NCBI GenBank assembly: GCA_934182605.1
Contig: CAKPRQ010000006.1
Span: forward strand, 1-64,000
DNA: 64,000 nt
Reading direction: 5' to 3'
DNA from: an uncultured Clostridia bacterium
GTDB lineage: Bacteria > Bacillota > Clostridia > TANB77 > CAG-508
Each line of letters starts with the position of its first letter. The first letter of the stretch is position 1. The translations under genes were made by a program, and so were the position numbers. The notes under the pieces were generated by a model that did no database searches, was not told the origin of the DNA, and saw only the letters and a list, made by a program, of their open reading frames with translations. Of the stretch, positions 9,507-18,566 are shown piece by piece.

Positions 9507-9524
9507 CTTTAAACATCTACAAAT

Positions 9525-10406
9525 TTATTCTACCCAATCTTCTATCAATTTCTTGCCAATTTTCAAGTTACCTTTTCCAACTGCTAATTCTATACCTACT
9601 TTATTCTTTCCATGATAATCACTTCCACCACTTTTGTAATAATTGTTTTTATCACAAAAGTCTAACAAATAATCAATTTCCTCTTCTGAAAATTCACTAT
9701 GCATACATTCAATTCCGTCAACCTTATAATTACTTAAAATTTCTTCTAGAAATTTCTTTTTATCCTCTGCCCATCTATATATAAAGACATGTGGTAGAAA
9801 TACTAAACCATCACTATTTTTTATAGCATTTATTGTTTCTTCTACAGTTGGATAATCTTTGCTTTTATCTATATATAAAAAATGGCCTGGATTTCCACAA
9901 TATTTTTTAGAAAAATTATTAAAGTCATTTAATAAATCAGGTTCACCTATTTTTCTATTTCTCTCATCTTTTATTAGTTCCTTATACATGCTCACTGTAG
10001 CCCAATCCTTATTTGCGTCAAATTTTATATTTTCTTTTTTATCTAGATAAAAACCGTGCTTTATACAATTATCATAAGTCATATTAAAATATTTTTGTTG
10101 CAACGTACTTCTTGTCTTATTTTTATAATATTCATCTGCCCACGCTTGCATTTTTTTAGGATTTATTTTATATCCTAAAACTTCCATCAATCTACCTTTA
10201 TAGGCACATTTTATTTCAATTCCTGGTATTATTTTACCAGAAAAATAATCTTTAATATCTAAAGATTCTAATTCCTTATATACATTACAATTATCATGGT
10301 CAGTTATTGAAATATATTCTAATTTTAATTTTTCTGCATTTTTTAATACCTCTATTACAGTATCAGCACCATCTGAATACGTTGTATGAATATGCAAATC
10401 TATCAT
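9525..10406 (-). CDS. PHP-domain metal-dependent phosphoesterase
   Basis: 293 residues. The N-terminus MIDLHIHTTYSDG carries the His-x-His and Asp of the PHP metal site; ISITDHDNC (about 33-41) supplies the next His/Asp, GIEIKC the Glu, LPHVF the third His group, and GGSDYHG near the C-terminus the final Asp-x-His. This resembles TrpH-type phosphatases acting on nucleotide 3',5'-bisphosphates or 5' RNA ends, but with a longer middle region, so the substrate is open. It starts only 6 nt after the zeta-like gene, its GGAGAA ribosome binding site lying over that gene's last codons, so the pair is cotranscribed. Confidence 0.8.
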   Translation of the reverse strand: MIDLHIHTTYSDGADTVIEVLKNAEKLKLEYISITDHDNCNVYKELESLDIKDYFSGKIIPGIEIKCAYKGRLMEVLGYKINPKKMQAWADEYYKNKTRSTLQQKYFNMTYDNCIKHGFYLDKKENIKFDANKDWATVSMYKELIKDERNRKIGEPDLLNDFNNFSKKYCGNPGHFLYIDKSKDYPTVEETINAIKNSDGLVFLPHVFIYRWAEDKKKFLEEILSNYKVDGIECMHSEFSEEEIDYLLDFCDKNNYYKSGGSDYHGKNKVGIELAVGKGNLKIGKKLIEDWVE

Positions 10407-10412
10407 ATAAAA

Positions 10413-11294
10413 TTATTCTCCTCTCATGAGACCTTCTGTAAAAGCTTTTGTTTCTGCCTCATATAATTCTTTCAAGTCTACTATCTTTTCTAGCAACTCT
10501 GGTCTATTACTTCTTAATATTTGGCAAATCGTTTCGTATTTTTCTGGGAATCTTTTTATAGCTCCTACTTTTTCTGTTCTTCTTCCATACTCTATGGCAT
10601 GTATAGGAGTTTCAAATTGCCTATTTTCAGAAGAATAAATTTCTATAGGTTCATCTAAACCTCTTCCTCTTTTAAAAACTTTTACATTTGTTAATAAATC
10701 TTGTGATAAAAGTTCTTTTGTAGTTGTAATAACGCCATCAAAAGATTGGTCATGAATACATTTTTCTATCCATCTAGGATTTGCATCATCAATTAAATCT
10801 AATGAGTATCTTAAGACTGTAGAAACGTAACTTTCTAATTGAGGAACAGCCATTAAATATAATTCAACATTATAATTACTTTCTCTGAATTTTCTTGCCA
10901 AATTACAAAATCCTGTTGGATTTCTTAATGCTCCTTCATATACGACATTCAATCTTTTTTTTATAATATCCTCTTGTAAATCATCTTTTAGCCTCTCTGT
11001 ATCTGTAAGTAATATTTGATATACTGATTCTGGATACTTTGCTCTTACTTCTCTATGATTTGGATGTAATATTCTTAATTCATCAAAATCTACTGTTACC
11101 ACATTATTCTTCAAATCTCTTTTGGCTACTGGTATTAATCTTGATTTACCCGCTCCTATTTGTCCACCTACAATAATAGCAGTTGGAGGGTCTGATGGCA
11201 CTTTTCCTCCAGTAACAACTGCTTGAGCATTTATTTTATATTTTTGATAATCTTCATCTGCTAAAGTATAAATTTTTGATAATTCTTCTAACAT
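10413..11294 (-). CDS. Zeta-toxin-family kinase
   Basis: 293 residues with a P-loop GGQIGAGKS at 43-51 followed by VVTVDFDELRILHPN, the substrate Asp/Arg region, and NVVYEGALRNP, all as in zeta toxins and related PezT kinases. Known zeta toxins phosphorylate UDP-N-acetylglucosamine, starving peptidoglycan synthesis; that this one does so is inference. The start ATG at 11294 overlaps the end of the small upstream gene by 7 nt and has AAGGAG before it, the classic arrangement of antidote-toxin pairs. The C-terminal half (RPELLEKIVDLKELYEAETK) is helical. Confidence 0.85.
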   Translation of the reverse strand: MLEELSKIYTLADEDYQKYKINAQAVVTGGKVPSDPPTAIIVGGQIGAGKSRLIPVAKRDLKNNVVTVDFDELRILHPNHREVRAKYPESVYQILLTDTERLKDDLQEDIIKKRLNVVYEGALRNPTGFCNLARKFRESNYNVELYLMAVPQLESYVSTVLRYSLDLIDDANPRWIEKCIHDQSFDGVITTTKELLSQDLLTNVKVFKRGRGLDEPIEIYSSENRQFETPIHAIEYGRRTEKVGAIKRFPEKYETICQILRSNRPELLEKIVDLKELYEAETKAFTEGLMRGE

Positions 11295-11506
11295 TTTCTA
11301 GTCTCCTTTTTAGCATATTTTCTAATTACATCTTGATTTCCACTATAAATTTCTTCTCTATCATTGATTAATTGCATAATTTCACTTTTAGAATTACTAT
11401 TTTTAATTTCATCACTCGAATTTATTTTATCTGAAAGTTCATACATAAGATTTTCTATAGCTAATTCCATAGAAAATTCTTCTATTAACTCTTCTTTATT
11501 AATCAT
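11288..11506 (-). CDS. Small acidic protein, probable zeta antidote
   Basis: 72 residues, largely helical and acidic in the first half (KEELIEEFSMELAIENLMYE), with a lysine-rich end. It precedes and overlaps the zeta-like kinase gene by 7 nt, as epsilon or PezA-type antidotes do, although it shows no DNA-binding domain and no clear sequence match to epsilon. The start ATG has GGAGG 8 nt upstream. It begins 16 nt after the uvrA stop, so it may also be read from the uvrA transcript. Role inferred from position and size only. Confidence 0.6.
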   Translation of the reverse strand: MINKEELIEEFSMELAIENLMYELSDKINSSDEIKNSNSKSEIMQLINDREEIYSGNQDVIRKYAKKETRKC

Positions 11507-11522
11507 ACAAAATCCTCCATCC

Positions 11523-14421
11523 TTATTGATACTTTTTCAAAAACTTTCCAGTATAAGAATTTTCATTTCCGGCAACTTCTTCTGGTGTACCTGTAGCGAT
11601 TATATTTCCGCCTCTTTCTCCACCTTCAGGGCCTAAGTCTATTATATAATCAGCTGTTTTTATTAAATCTAAATTATGTTCTATTACTACTATAGTATTA
11701 CCAGCATCTACTAATCTTTGCAAAATTAAAATTAACCTTGAAACATCGTCTATATGAAGACCTGTTGTAGGTTCATCTAATATATATAATGTCTTTCCTG
11801 TTGCTCTTTTAGATAATTCTGTAGCAAGTTTTACTCTTTGTGCTTCTCCACCTGATAAAGTAGTAGAAGATTGTCCTAATTTTATATAACTTAAACCCAC
11901 ATCATATAATGTTTGTAATTTTTGCTTTATTTTAGGAACGTTTTTAAAAAATTCTAATGCTTCTTCAACTGTCATATTTAATACATCTGATATACTTTTA
12001 CCTTTGTATTTAACCTCTAAAGTCTCTTTATTATATCTCTTTCCTTTACAAACTTCACAAGGTACATATACATCAGATAAGAAATGCATTTCTATTTTTA
12101 TAATTCCATCTCCTTGGCAAGATTCACACCTTCCTCCACTTACGTTGAAACTAAATCTTCCCTTAGAATATCCTCTCATTTTAGCTTCATTAGTTTCTGC
12201 AAATATATCTCTTATAAAGTCGAAAACACCTGTGTAAGTAGCGGGATTTGACCTTGGAGTTCTTCCTATAGGTGATTGATCTATATTTATTATTTTATCT
12301 ATATTATCAATTCCTTTTATAGCTTTACATTTACCTGGTTTTTCATTTGAACCGTTTAATTCTTTTGCTATATTTTTATATAAAACTTCATTTACTAATG
12401 TACTTTTACCTGAACCTGATACTCCTGTAACACAAGTAAATACTCCTAATGGAATTTTTACATTTATGCTTTCTAAATTATTTTCTTCTGCCCCTTGTAT
12501 TTCTATACATTTTTTTAAATTTGCTTTTCTTCTAACAGCTGGGACTTCTATTTTCTTTTTACCACTTAAATACTGTCCAGTTATAGAGGAATCTATTTTC
12601 TTAATCTCTTCGGCTGTTCCTTGTGCCATAACATAACCACCATGCATTCCGGCGGCAGGTCCTATATCTATAATTTGGTCTGCAGCATACATAGTATCTT
12701 CATCATGTTCTACTACTATTACAGTATTACCTAAATCTCTTAATTTCTTTAATGTTGCTATTAAACGTTCATTATCTCTTTGATGAAGTCCAATACTAGG
12801 CTCATCTAATATATATAATACACCTGTAAGGCCAGAACCAATTTGAGTTGCAAGTCTTATTCTTTGTGCTTCTCCACCTGACAAGGTTCCTGCTGCCCTA
12901 GATAATGTCAAATATTCTAATCCTACATCTAATAAAAATTGTAATCTTTTATTTAATTCCTTCATAATTTGGTCTGCAATTATTTCTTCTTTTTCAGTTA
13001 ATTTAAGTGAATTTAAATATTCCTTTATATTTACTATAGACATATCGGTTAACTCTTTTATATTTTTACTTCCTACTTTTACAGCCAAACTCTCTGGTTT
13101 TAATCTAGCGCCATTACACGCCTCACAATGACTATAAGACATATATAATTCATAAAATTTCCTCATTCCCTCAGATTTAGTTTCTTTATACCTTCTTTGC
13201 AATGTAGGAATAATACCTTCAAAAGGTGTAGAAAAAACTCTTCTACCTGATGGAGAATGATATTCAAAATCTATAATTTCTTTACCAGTTCCATATAAGA
13301 TTTTTTCCATAAAATCTCTTGGTAAATCCTTTATCTTTTTATTTTTTATATCAACACCGTAATGCCTTGCAATACTTTCAAAATACATTTTAGCCATAGT
13401 ATCGCCTTTTTTCATAGTACTAGCACCAAATGCTTTTATTCCATCATATAGAGTTTTTTCTTTATCTGGAATTACTAAATCCTCATCTATTTTCATTAAA
13501 TATCCTATACCTAAACACTCAGGGCATGCTCCATAAGGATTATTAAAAGAAAACATTCTAGGAGTTAATTCTTCAAAACTTATATCACAATCTGGGCAAG
13601 CATAATTTTGACTATATAACCTTTCTTCATTTTTATTCTTCTTTTTAGATTTTAAAGTTACTCCTCCACCATTTTCCAAAGTTCCGTCATCTGAAGTTTT
13701 ATTATTTATTATTTCAATTTTAACTAAATTATTAGCATATTTTAAAGCCACTTCAACAGACTCTGTAAGTCTTGAACGTATATCATCTCTTATTATTATT
13801 CTATCTATAACTATGTCTACATCATGTTTCTTTTTCCTATCAATTTGTATATCATCAGAAATTTCAAATTGTTCACCATCAATCTTAACTCTCACAAAAC
13901 CTTCTTTTTGGAAATCTTCTAATAATTTTACAAACTCACCTTTTCTTCCCCTTATAACTGGAGATAATACTTGTATTCTCGTACCTTCCGGTAATTCTAA
14001 AATATTATCTATAATTTGATCTATACTTTGCTTTTCTATTTTCTTTCCACATTTTGGACAATATGGTACACCTATATTTGCATACAACAGACGAATATAA
14101 TCATAAATTTCAGTTACAGTTCCAACTGTTGACCTTGGGTTTTTAGATGTTGTTTTTTGGTCAATAGATATTGCAGGAGATAATCCATCTATAGATTCTA
14201 CATTTGGCTTTTCCATCATACCTAAGAATTGCCTTGCATAAGCAGATAAACTTTCTACATATCTTCTTTGACCTTCTGCGTATATTGTATCAAATGCTAA
14301 AGAAGACTTTCCGCGAACCTGAAAGCCCAGTTATAACTACTAATTTATCTCTTGGTATCTCTATATCTATATTCTTTAGATTATGCTCCTTAGCACCTTT
14401 AATTATAATCTTGTCATTCAT
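11523..14421 (-). CDS. uvrA: UvrA excinuclease ATPase subunit, +1 frameshift at CGG
   Basis: Nucleotide excision repair damage sensor. Two frames together give 965 residues, the normal length. Codons 1-36 (from ATG 14421, AAAGGG upstream) encode MNDKIIIKGAKEHNLKNIDI... up to GLSGS; codon 37 is CGG (14313-14311). Staying in frame ends at TGA seven codons later; skipping the C gives GKSSLAFDTIYAEGQRRYVE and the rest of UvrA to 11523, restoring the first Walker A GLSGSGKSS. Downstream are the zinc fingers (CPKCGKK, CPDCDISF...CPECLGIG, CESCQGDG...CEVCKGKR), signature LSGGEAQRIRLA and second Walker A VTGVSGSGKSTL. If read without recoding, the gene is broken in its first P-loop. Same break type as in adk and dprA. 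Confidence 0.92.
14311..14313 (-). other. CGG recoding site in uvrA
   Basis: Minus-strand reading: GGT TCG CGG AAA GTC. The expected P-loop codons follow if the C of CGG is skipped: GGT TCG (C) GGA AAG TCT. The in-frame stop is TGA seven codons on. One of only three in-frame CGG codons found in host genes. Confidence 0.85.
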
Positions 14422-14469
14422 TCTAATTCCCTTTCTATAATTTTGATATTTATTCTTATTTTTAAGTAT

Positions 14470-14559
14470 AAATCTTGATATATAGCTATTTGAGAATCAA
14501 GACCCGGATTATGGCACCCTAGCTATGTTTTGATTTAAAATAGCTATATATCAAGATTT
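14470..14559. repeat. Hairpin element E2 (core without outer ends)
   Basis: A 90-bp hairpin: AATCTTGATATATAGCTATT pairs with its complement at the right, with the loop GACCCGGATTATGGCACCCTAGCTATG in the same orientation as E1. The outer ends are worn; only AACAGTAAA near 14570 resembles the right end. It lies upstream of uvrA. Confidence 0.75.
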
Positions 14560-14595
14560 GCAGTCTATAAACAGTAAATATTTTAGAAATTATAA

Positions 14596-14844
14596 TTAAT
14601 TAATTTTATATTCAAAATCACTCATAAATTCAAATAACTCTTTTACTTTTTTTAAAGTTACCATACTAAATTTAGGGTGTGGACTTTTTTCTACTCTATT
14701 TATTAATTCCTCTCTATAACAATTATTATGCACTTTATATATTAAATACCTATTGTTCATATACGTATAATATATTTGAAAACCTTGGTCTAAATCATCC
14801 CAAAAGTCTTCAAATTTATAATTACTCTTATCTACTTCCATCAT
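14596..14844 (-). CDS. Small hypothetical protein between two hairpin elements
   Basis: 82 residues, rich in aromatic residues and acidic at the start (KFEDFWDDLDQGFQIYYTYM), then basic with SPHPKFSMVTLKKVKELFEF. No membrane segment. Start ATG 14844 (or 14841) with AAGGAT upstream. The gene is framed by hairpin elements E2 and E3 (about 40 and 30 bp away), so it could have moved together with them or simply sit between two insertions. I do not recognise it. Confidence 0.55.
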   Translation of the reverse strand: MMEVDKSNYKFEDFWDDLDQGFQIYYTYMNNRYLIYKVHNNCYREELINRVEKSPHPKFSMVTLKKVKELFEFMSDFEYKIN

Positions 14845-14872
14845 TTTATCATCCTTATTAAATATTTTAATA

Positions 14873-15013
14873 GTAACAACTCAGGGAGAATTTGTCTAAA
14901 ACTTAGTATATAGCTATTTGCAAGTCAAGACCCGGATTGTGTCACTTTAGCTATGTTTTGACTAAAAATAGCTATATACTAAGCTTTTTTAAGATTAGAA
15001 CCTGAGTAGTTAC
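14873..15013. repeat. Hairpin element E3 (type B)
   Basis: 141 bp; ends GTAACAACTCAG and CTGAGTAGTTAC (imperfect inverted repeats). Inner arms CTTAGTATATAGCTATTTGC and its near complement; loop CAAGACCCGGATTGTGTCAC in E1 orientation. The right arm (AGATTAGAACCTGAGTAGTT) is shared almost exactly with E6. Confidence 0.8.
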
Positions 15014-15038
15014 CTTTAATCATAATAATATAAAAAAA

Positions 15039-17021
15039 TTATTTTATCATTTCTTCAAAATCTTCTTCTGTTATTACGTTTACCCCTAAACTTCTTGCTT
15101 TATCTAGCTTTGAACCTGCTTCGCTACCTGCTAGTACATAAGATGTTTTTTTAGATACACTAGAAGCGGTTTTACCACCAAATCGTTCTATTATTTTACT
15201 TGCTTCATCTCTTGAATATTTTTCTAAAGTTCCTGTTAATACAAAAGTTTGTCCTTCAAATCTATTATCTATAAGTTCTTCTACTATTTTTTCTGTATTA
15301 ACTCCAGCTTTTTTTAATTTGTCAATAATATCTAATGTTTGTTCTTGTTCAAAGAATTTTTTTATACTTAAAGCTATTATTTCTCCAACATCTTCCGTTT
15401 CTGCTAATTCAAAAAGAGTTGCATTCATTAAATTATCTATATTTCTAAATTTATCTGCTAATGTTTTTGCAGTTTTAGTTCCAACATGTCTTATTCCTAA
15501 TGCATTTATAAGTTGAGATAAATCATTATTTTTACTTGCTTCTATCGCATTTATTAAATTAGATGCAAATTTTTTTCCGTTTTTCTTTAAAGAAGCTACG
15601 TCTTCCAATTTCAAATAATATATATCTGCTATATTTTTTATTAAATTTCTGTTTAAAAGTTCTTTAGTTATTGAAAATCCTAATCCATCTATATTCATAG
15701 CACTTTTAGAAGCAAAATGTACTATACTTCTAAAAAGTCTTGCTGGACATTCGATACCTATACAGCGAAGTACTGCTTCTCCTTCCTCTCTTACAGCAAT
15801 ACTACCACATACAGGACAAGTTCTAGGCATTACAAATTCTTTTTCCTCACCAGTTCTTTTTTCTTTAACAACAGAAACAACTTCTGGTATTACGTCACCA
15901 GCTTTTTGTATTAATATTGTATCTCCAATTTTTAAATCTTTTTCTTTAATAAAGTCTTCATTATGAAGTGTTGTTTTAGATATTGTAGAACCTTGCAATT
16001 TTATAGGTTCTAATATAGCCATTGGAGTAATAGCACCAGTACGTCCTACTTGACATATGATATCTTTTAAAATAGTTTCTTTTTGTTCAGGTGGATATTT
16101 ATATGCAATAGCCCATTTAGGAGTTTTAAAAGTTTCTCCTAACACTTCTCTTTGTGCTAAATTATCTACTTTAACAACTGCTCCATCTATTCCAAAAGAT
16201 AAATTTTCTCTATTTTCTCCTATTTTTTCAATTTCTTTAATAGCCTCATTTATATTCTTACACAATACTTTTACTGGATTTACTGTAAAACCTAGTTTTT
16301 CTAGATATATTAAACTTTCATAATGTGATGTGAATTTTATAGTATCTGATTTTTGAACATTAAAAATATATATGCTTAATGGTCTACTAGCTGTTATTTT
16401 ACTATCTAGTTGTCTTAAAGAACCTGCTGCGGCATTCCTTGCATTTGCAAAAAGAGGTTTTTCTAAAATTTCTTGTTCTTCGTTTAATAATTCAAAATCT
16501 TTAGTAGATATAAAAACTTCTCCACGAACAATAATATCTATATTTTCTTTTAATTTTTGTGGTATCGTCCTTATTGTTTTCAAATTTTCTGTAATATCTT
16601 CACCAACTTGACCGTTGCCACGAGTTGCTCCTCTTACAAATATTCCACTTTTATACTCTAAAGCTACAGATAAGCCATCTATTTTTGTTTCTACAACGTA
16701 CTTAGGTGTAACTTCTTTTCTAACTCTCATATCAAAATCGCGTAATTCATCATAAGAGAACACATCTTGAAGACTTTGCAAAGGCACTTCATGCTCTACC
16801 TTTTCAAAGCCCTCTTTAACATTCCCACCTACTTTTTGAGTTAAAGAATCTTTAGTAATAAATTCTGGAAATTCTCTTTCCAAATTTTTTAACTCATTCA
16901 TAAGCATATCATATTCAAAATCACTTATTTCTGGTGAATCTTCATCATAATATTTTTTAGCATGATAATCTAAAATAGCTCTTAATTCTTTTATTCTTTT
17001 TTCTGCTTGTTTTTTATTCAT
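15039..17021 (-). CDS. ligA: NAD-dependent DNA ligase LigA
   Basis: 660 residues, normal length. It seals nicks during replication and repair with NAD+. Adenylation-site lysine K113 is in ETKIDG; domain Ia residues YYDEDSPEISDFEYD lie at about 24-38. The OB-fold is followed by a four-cysteine zinc finger (CPVCG...CIGIECP near 410-430), helix-hairpin-helix repeats (GFSITKELL, GIRHVGTKTAKTLADKF) and a C-terminal BRCT domain from about 585 (GQTFVLTGTLEKYSRDEASK). Start ATG 17021 with a modest GCGAGAAG upstream. pgsA ends 35 nt upstream in the same direction, so a shared transcript is likely. Confidence 0.97.
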   Translation of the reverse strand: MNKKQAEKRIKELRAILDYHAKKYYDEDSPEISDFEYDMLMNELKNLEREFPEFITKDSLTQKVGGNVKEGFEKVEHEVPLQSLQDVFSYDELRDFDMRVRKEVTPKYVVETKIDGLSVALEYKSGIFVRGATRGNGQVGEDITENLKTIRTIPQKLKENIDIIVRGEVFISTKDFELLNEEQEILEKPLFANARNAAAGSLRQLDSKITASRPLSIYIFNVQKSDTIKFTSHYESLIYLEKLGFTVNPVKVLCKNINEAIKEIEKIGENRENLSFGIDGAVVKVDNLAQREVLGETFKTPKWAIAYKYPPEQKETILKDIICQVGRTGAITPMAILEPIKLQGSTISKTTLHNEDFIKEKDLKIGDTILIQKAGDVIPEVVSVVKEKRTGEEKEFVMPRTCPVCGSIAVREEGEAVLRCIGIECPARLFRSIVHFASKSAMNIDGLGFSITKELLNRNLIKNIADIYYLKLEDVASLKKNGKKFASNLINAIEASKNNDLSQLINALGIRHVGTKTAKTLADKFRNIDNLMNATLFELAETEDVGEIIALSIKKFFEQEQTLDIIDKLKKAGVNTEKIVEELIDNRFEGQTFVLTGTLEKYSRDEASKIIERFGGKTASSVSKKTSYVLAGSEAGSKLDKARSLGVNVITEEDFEEMIK

Positions 17022-17056
17022 TAAACTTCTCGCTTTCTTTTAAGTTTAAAATATTA

Positions 17057-17650
17057 TTAATCTTTTAACAAATCTTTACCATTTTTAACGTAATCCCATC
17101 CTGAAAAGATAGTTGCAATTACAGAAATAAACATTAATACTGTTGCTAATATATTTAAAATTAATGAAAATCCTGTTAAATCTTTTGTCAAAAAATCACC
17201 ATATGCATTTACATCAATAAATGCAAGTATTATAGCAATCATTTGTGTAACTGTTTTTAATTTTCCCCATATGCTTGCTGCTATTACTTTTCCACCTTTT
17301 TCTACTGCTACTAACCTATAACCTGAAACTATAAATTCTCTAGCAATAACTATAATTGGAATCCATGCTGGTAATTTAGCCATTTCTACAAGCATTGTCA
17401 TTGCTGCTATTACTAAAATTTTATCAGCTATAGGGTCTAAAAATTTTCCAAATGTTGTTATTTGATTATTTTTCCTAGCTATTGTACCATCCAATTTATC
17501 TGTTATAGATGCTATAATAAATATTAAATTTACAAGCCACATTGTTATTGGAATGCCTAAATAATCTCCTTGTATATTAAAAAATGGTATTATAACCATT
17601 ATTGGTACTAATATTATTCTAAATATTGTTAATTTGTTTGGTAAATTCAT
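17057..17650 (-). CDS. pgsA: CDP-diacylglycerol-glycerol-3-P phosphatidyltransferase
   Basis: 197 residues, an integral membrane enzyme making phosphatidylglycerol phosphate, the first step to anionic phospholipids. The CDP-alcohol phosphotransferase signature DGx2ARx8Gx3Dx3D is seen as DGTIARKNNQ...GKFLDPIADK at about 48-73. Several hydrophobic helices follow (MWLVNLIFIIASI, LVIAAMTML, WIPIIVIAREFIVSG, SLILNILATVLMFISVIATI). Start ATG 17650 with GGAGAG 6 nt upstream. First gene of a pgsA-ligA unit; upstream lies hairpin element E4. Confidence 0.93.
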   Translation of the reverse strand: MNLPNKLTIFRIILVPIMVIIPFFNIQGDYLGIPITMWLVNLIFIIASITDKLDGTIARKNNQITTFGKFLDPIADKILVIAAMTMLVEMAKLPAWIPIIVIAREFIVSGYRLVAVEKGGKVIAASIWGKLKTVTQMIAIILAFIDVNAYGDFLTKDLTGFSLILNILATVLMFISVIATIFSGWDYVKNGKDLLKD

Positions 17651-17743
17651 TTTTTTCTCTCCATTCCTCTATTTTTTATGGTACTATTATACACAAAAAA
17701 ATATAAAAAATAAAGTGTTTTATAAAAAAATGTGTAAAATTTA

Positions 17744-17862
17744 GTTACAATTCAGTAATTATTTTATAAAATCGTGATATGTATCCCTAGCTATGTTTTG
17801 ACTAAAAATAGCTATATATCACGATTTTACTAAAACTATATGTTCCCTTACTAAATTGTAAC
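17744..17862. repeat. Hairpin element E4 (type A, shortened loop)
   Basis: 119 bp; ends GTTACAATTCAGTAA and TTACTAAATTGTAAC are nearly perfect inverted repeats. Arms AAAATCGTGATAT and ATATATCACGATTTTAC. About 30 bp of one inner arm and loop are missing (the text runs from ATCGTGATATGTAT straight to CCCTAGCTATG). It ends 20 bp before the terminator of the GC-richer gene at 17958. Confidence 0.8.
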
Positions 17863-17881
17863 AAAATTTAAGTAAAAGCTA

Positions 17882-17918
17882 AAAGCCCCTGCACGTTTAG
17901 TCAAACGCACAGGGACTT
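17882..17918 (-). terminator. Terminator of GC-richer island gene A
   Basis: Minus strand: AGTCCCTGTGCGTTT, loop GACT, AAACGTGCAGGGGCT, followed by TTTTAGC. A strong GC-rich stem in otherwise AT-rich DNA, about 40 nt after the stop of the 145-residue gene. Confidence 0.85.
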
Positions 17919-17957
17919 CTAGTTTTTCCTGGAATGTGGTCGGGCGTACTTACGTGC

Positions 17958-18395
17958 TTAGCCGTTAACGCAACGCCTCACCGCGGGGAAAGGATAAAGC
18001 TCTTGTAGTCCAATATATCTGTTGTAAATGTCCCCCAACTTATCCTGCCGGCAAACGAAGTTGCCATTTTTAAACCTGAAGAAGGCATTCCACTCCTTGG
18101 CATTGCGCCCATTCGGGAATTCCACCAAAATGTTCTTGGAAGTCAATCTCCGAAGTTCCTTGAGGAACTTCAGAATGAATGCTTCCAATTCCTGGTAAGA
18201 AGCACTGGTTTCAACGAAGCTTTTCCGTTCAATAAGCTCCGCTACTCCAACAAGAGTCGTCTCGTTGCCGAAGAGCTTGACCCCCAGAACGAGAACCAAG
18301 ATATCTTCGCTCGTGATATGCAACTTATTCGGGAGATGCGACGAATTACCTCCTCCCAGCATATCCTCAGCCACCTTTTCCAGTTCGTTGCTCAT
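17958..18395 (-). CDS. Island gene A: hypothetical, foreign codon use
   Basis: 145 residues with no membrane segment and no motif I recognise. It seems alpha/beta, with ITSEDILVLVLGVKLFGNET at about 27-46, FILKFLKELRRLTSKNILVE in the middle and a C-terminus rich in Arg and Tyr. The coding DNA is clearly richer in G+C than its neighbours (codons such as CTC, GGC, ACG, CCG, CGC), pointing to transfer. It uses CGG three times in frame (18225-18227, 18150-18152, 18048-18050), a codon absent from host genes except at frameshift sites. It has its own promoter, AGGAGG 6 nt before ATG 18395, and a strong terminator: a self-contained unit between pgsA and a divergent phosphodiesterase gene. Confidence 0.75.
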   Translation of the reverse strand: MSNELEKVAEDMLGGGNSSHLPNKLHITSEDILVLVLGVKLFGNETTLVGVAELIERKSFVETSASYQELEAFILKFLKELRRLTSKNILVEFPNGRNAKEWNAFFRFKNGNFVCRQDKLGDIYNRYIGLQELYPFPAVRRCVNG

Positions 18396-18433
18396 AGAGC
18401 CTCCTAATTAAAGGTTATAAAAAACATAACTAA

Positions 18434-18462
18434 ATTATACCATATTTTTATAGTGTTTTCAA
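18434..18462 (-). promoter_or_regulatory. Promoter of island gene A
   Basis: -35 TTGAAA (18462-18457), 17-nt spacer, -10 TATAAT (18439-18434) preceded by TGG, giving an extended -10. About 40 bp upstream of the start codon. Confidence 0.8.
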
Positions 18463-18480
18463 GTATTTTTACAATTTCAG

Positions 18481-18509
18481 TTGTATTTTCAAAAGAATTG
18501 TTATATAAT
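18481..18509 (+). promoter_or_regulatory. Promoter of plus-strand phosphodiesterase gene
   Basis: TTGTAT at 18481-18486, 17-nt spacer, TATAAT at 18504-18509; the start codon follows at 18567. It diverges from the island A promoter. Confidence 0.75.
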
Positions 18510-18566
18510 AAATATTATTTTAAAATATAAAGAATTAATATAGAAAAACGAAAGGATGATATAAAA

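Noticed and set aside
17958..18395. Island gene A as a contaminant joined by misassembly
   Set aside because: It has host-like AT-rich promoter flanks on both sides and sits beside a family hairpin element; two similar units occur elsewhere in the window.
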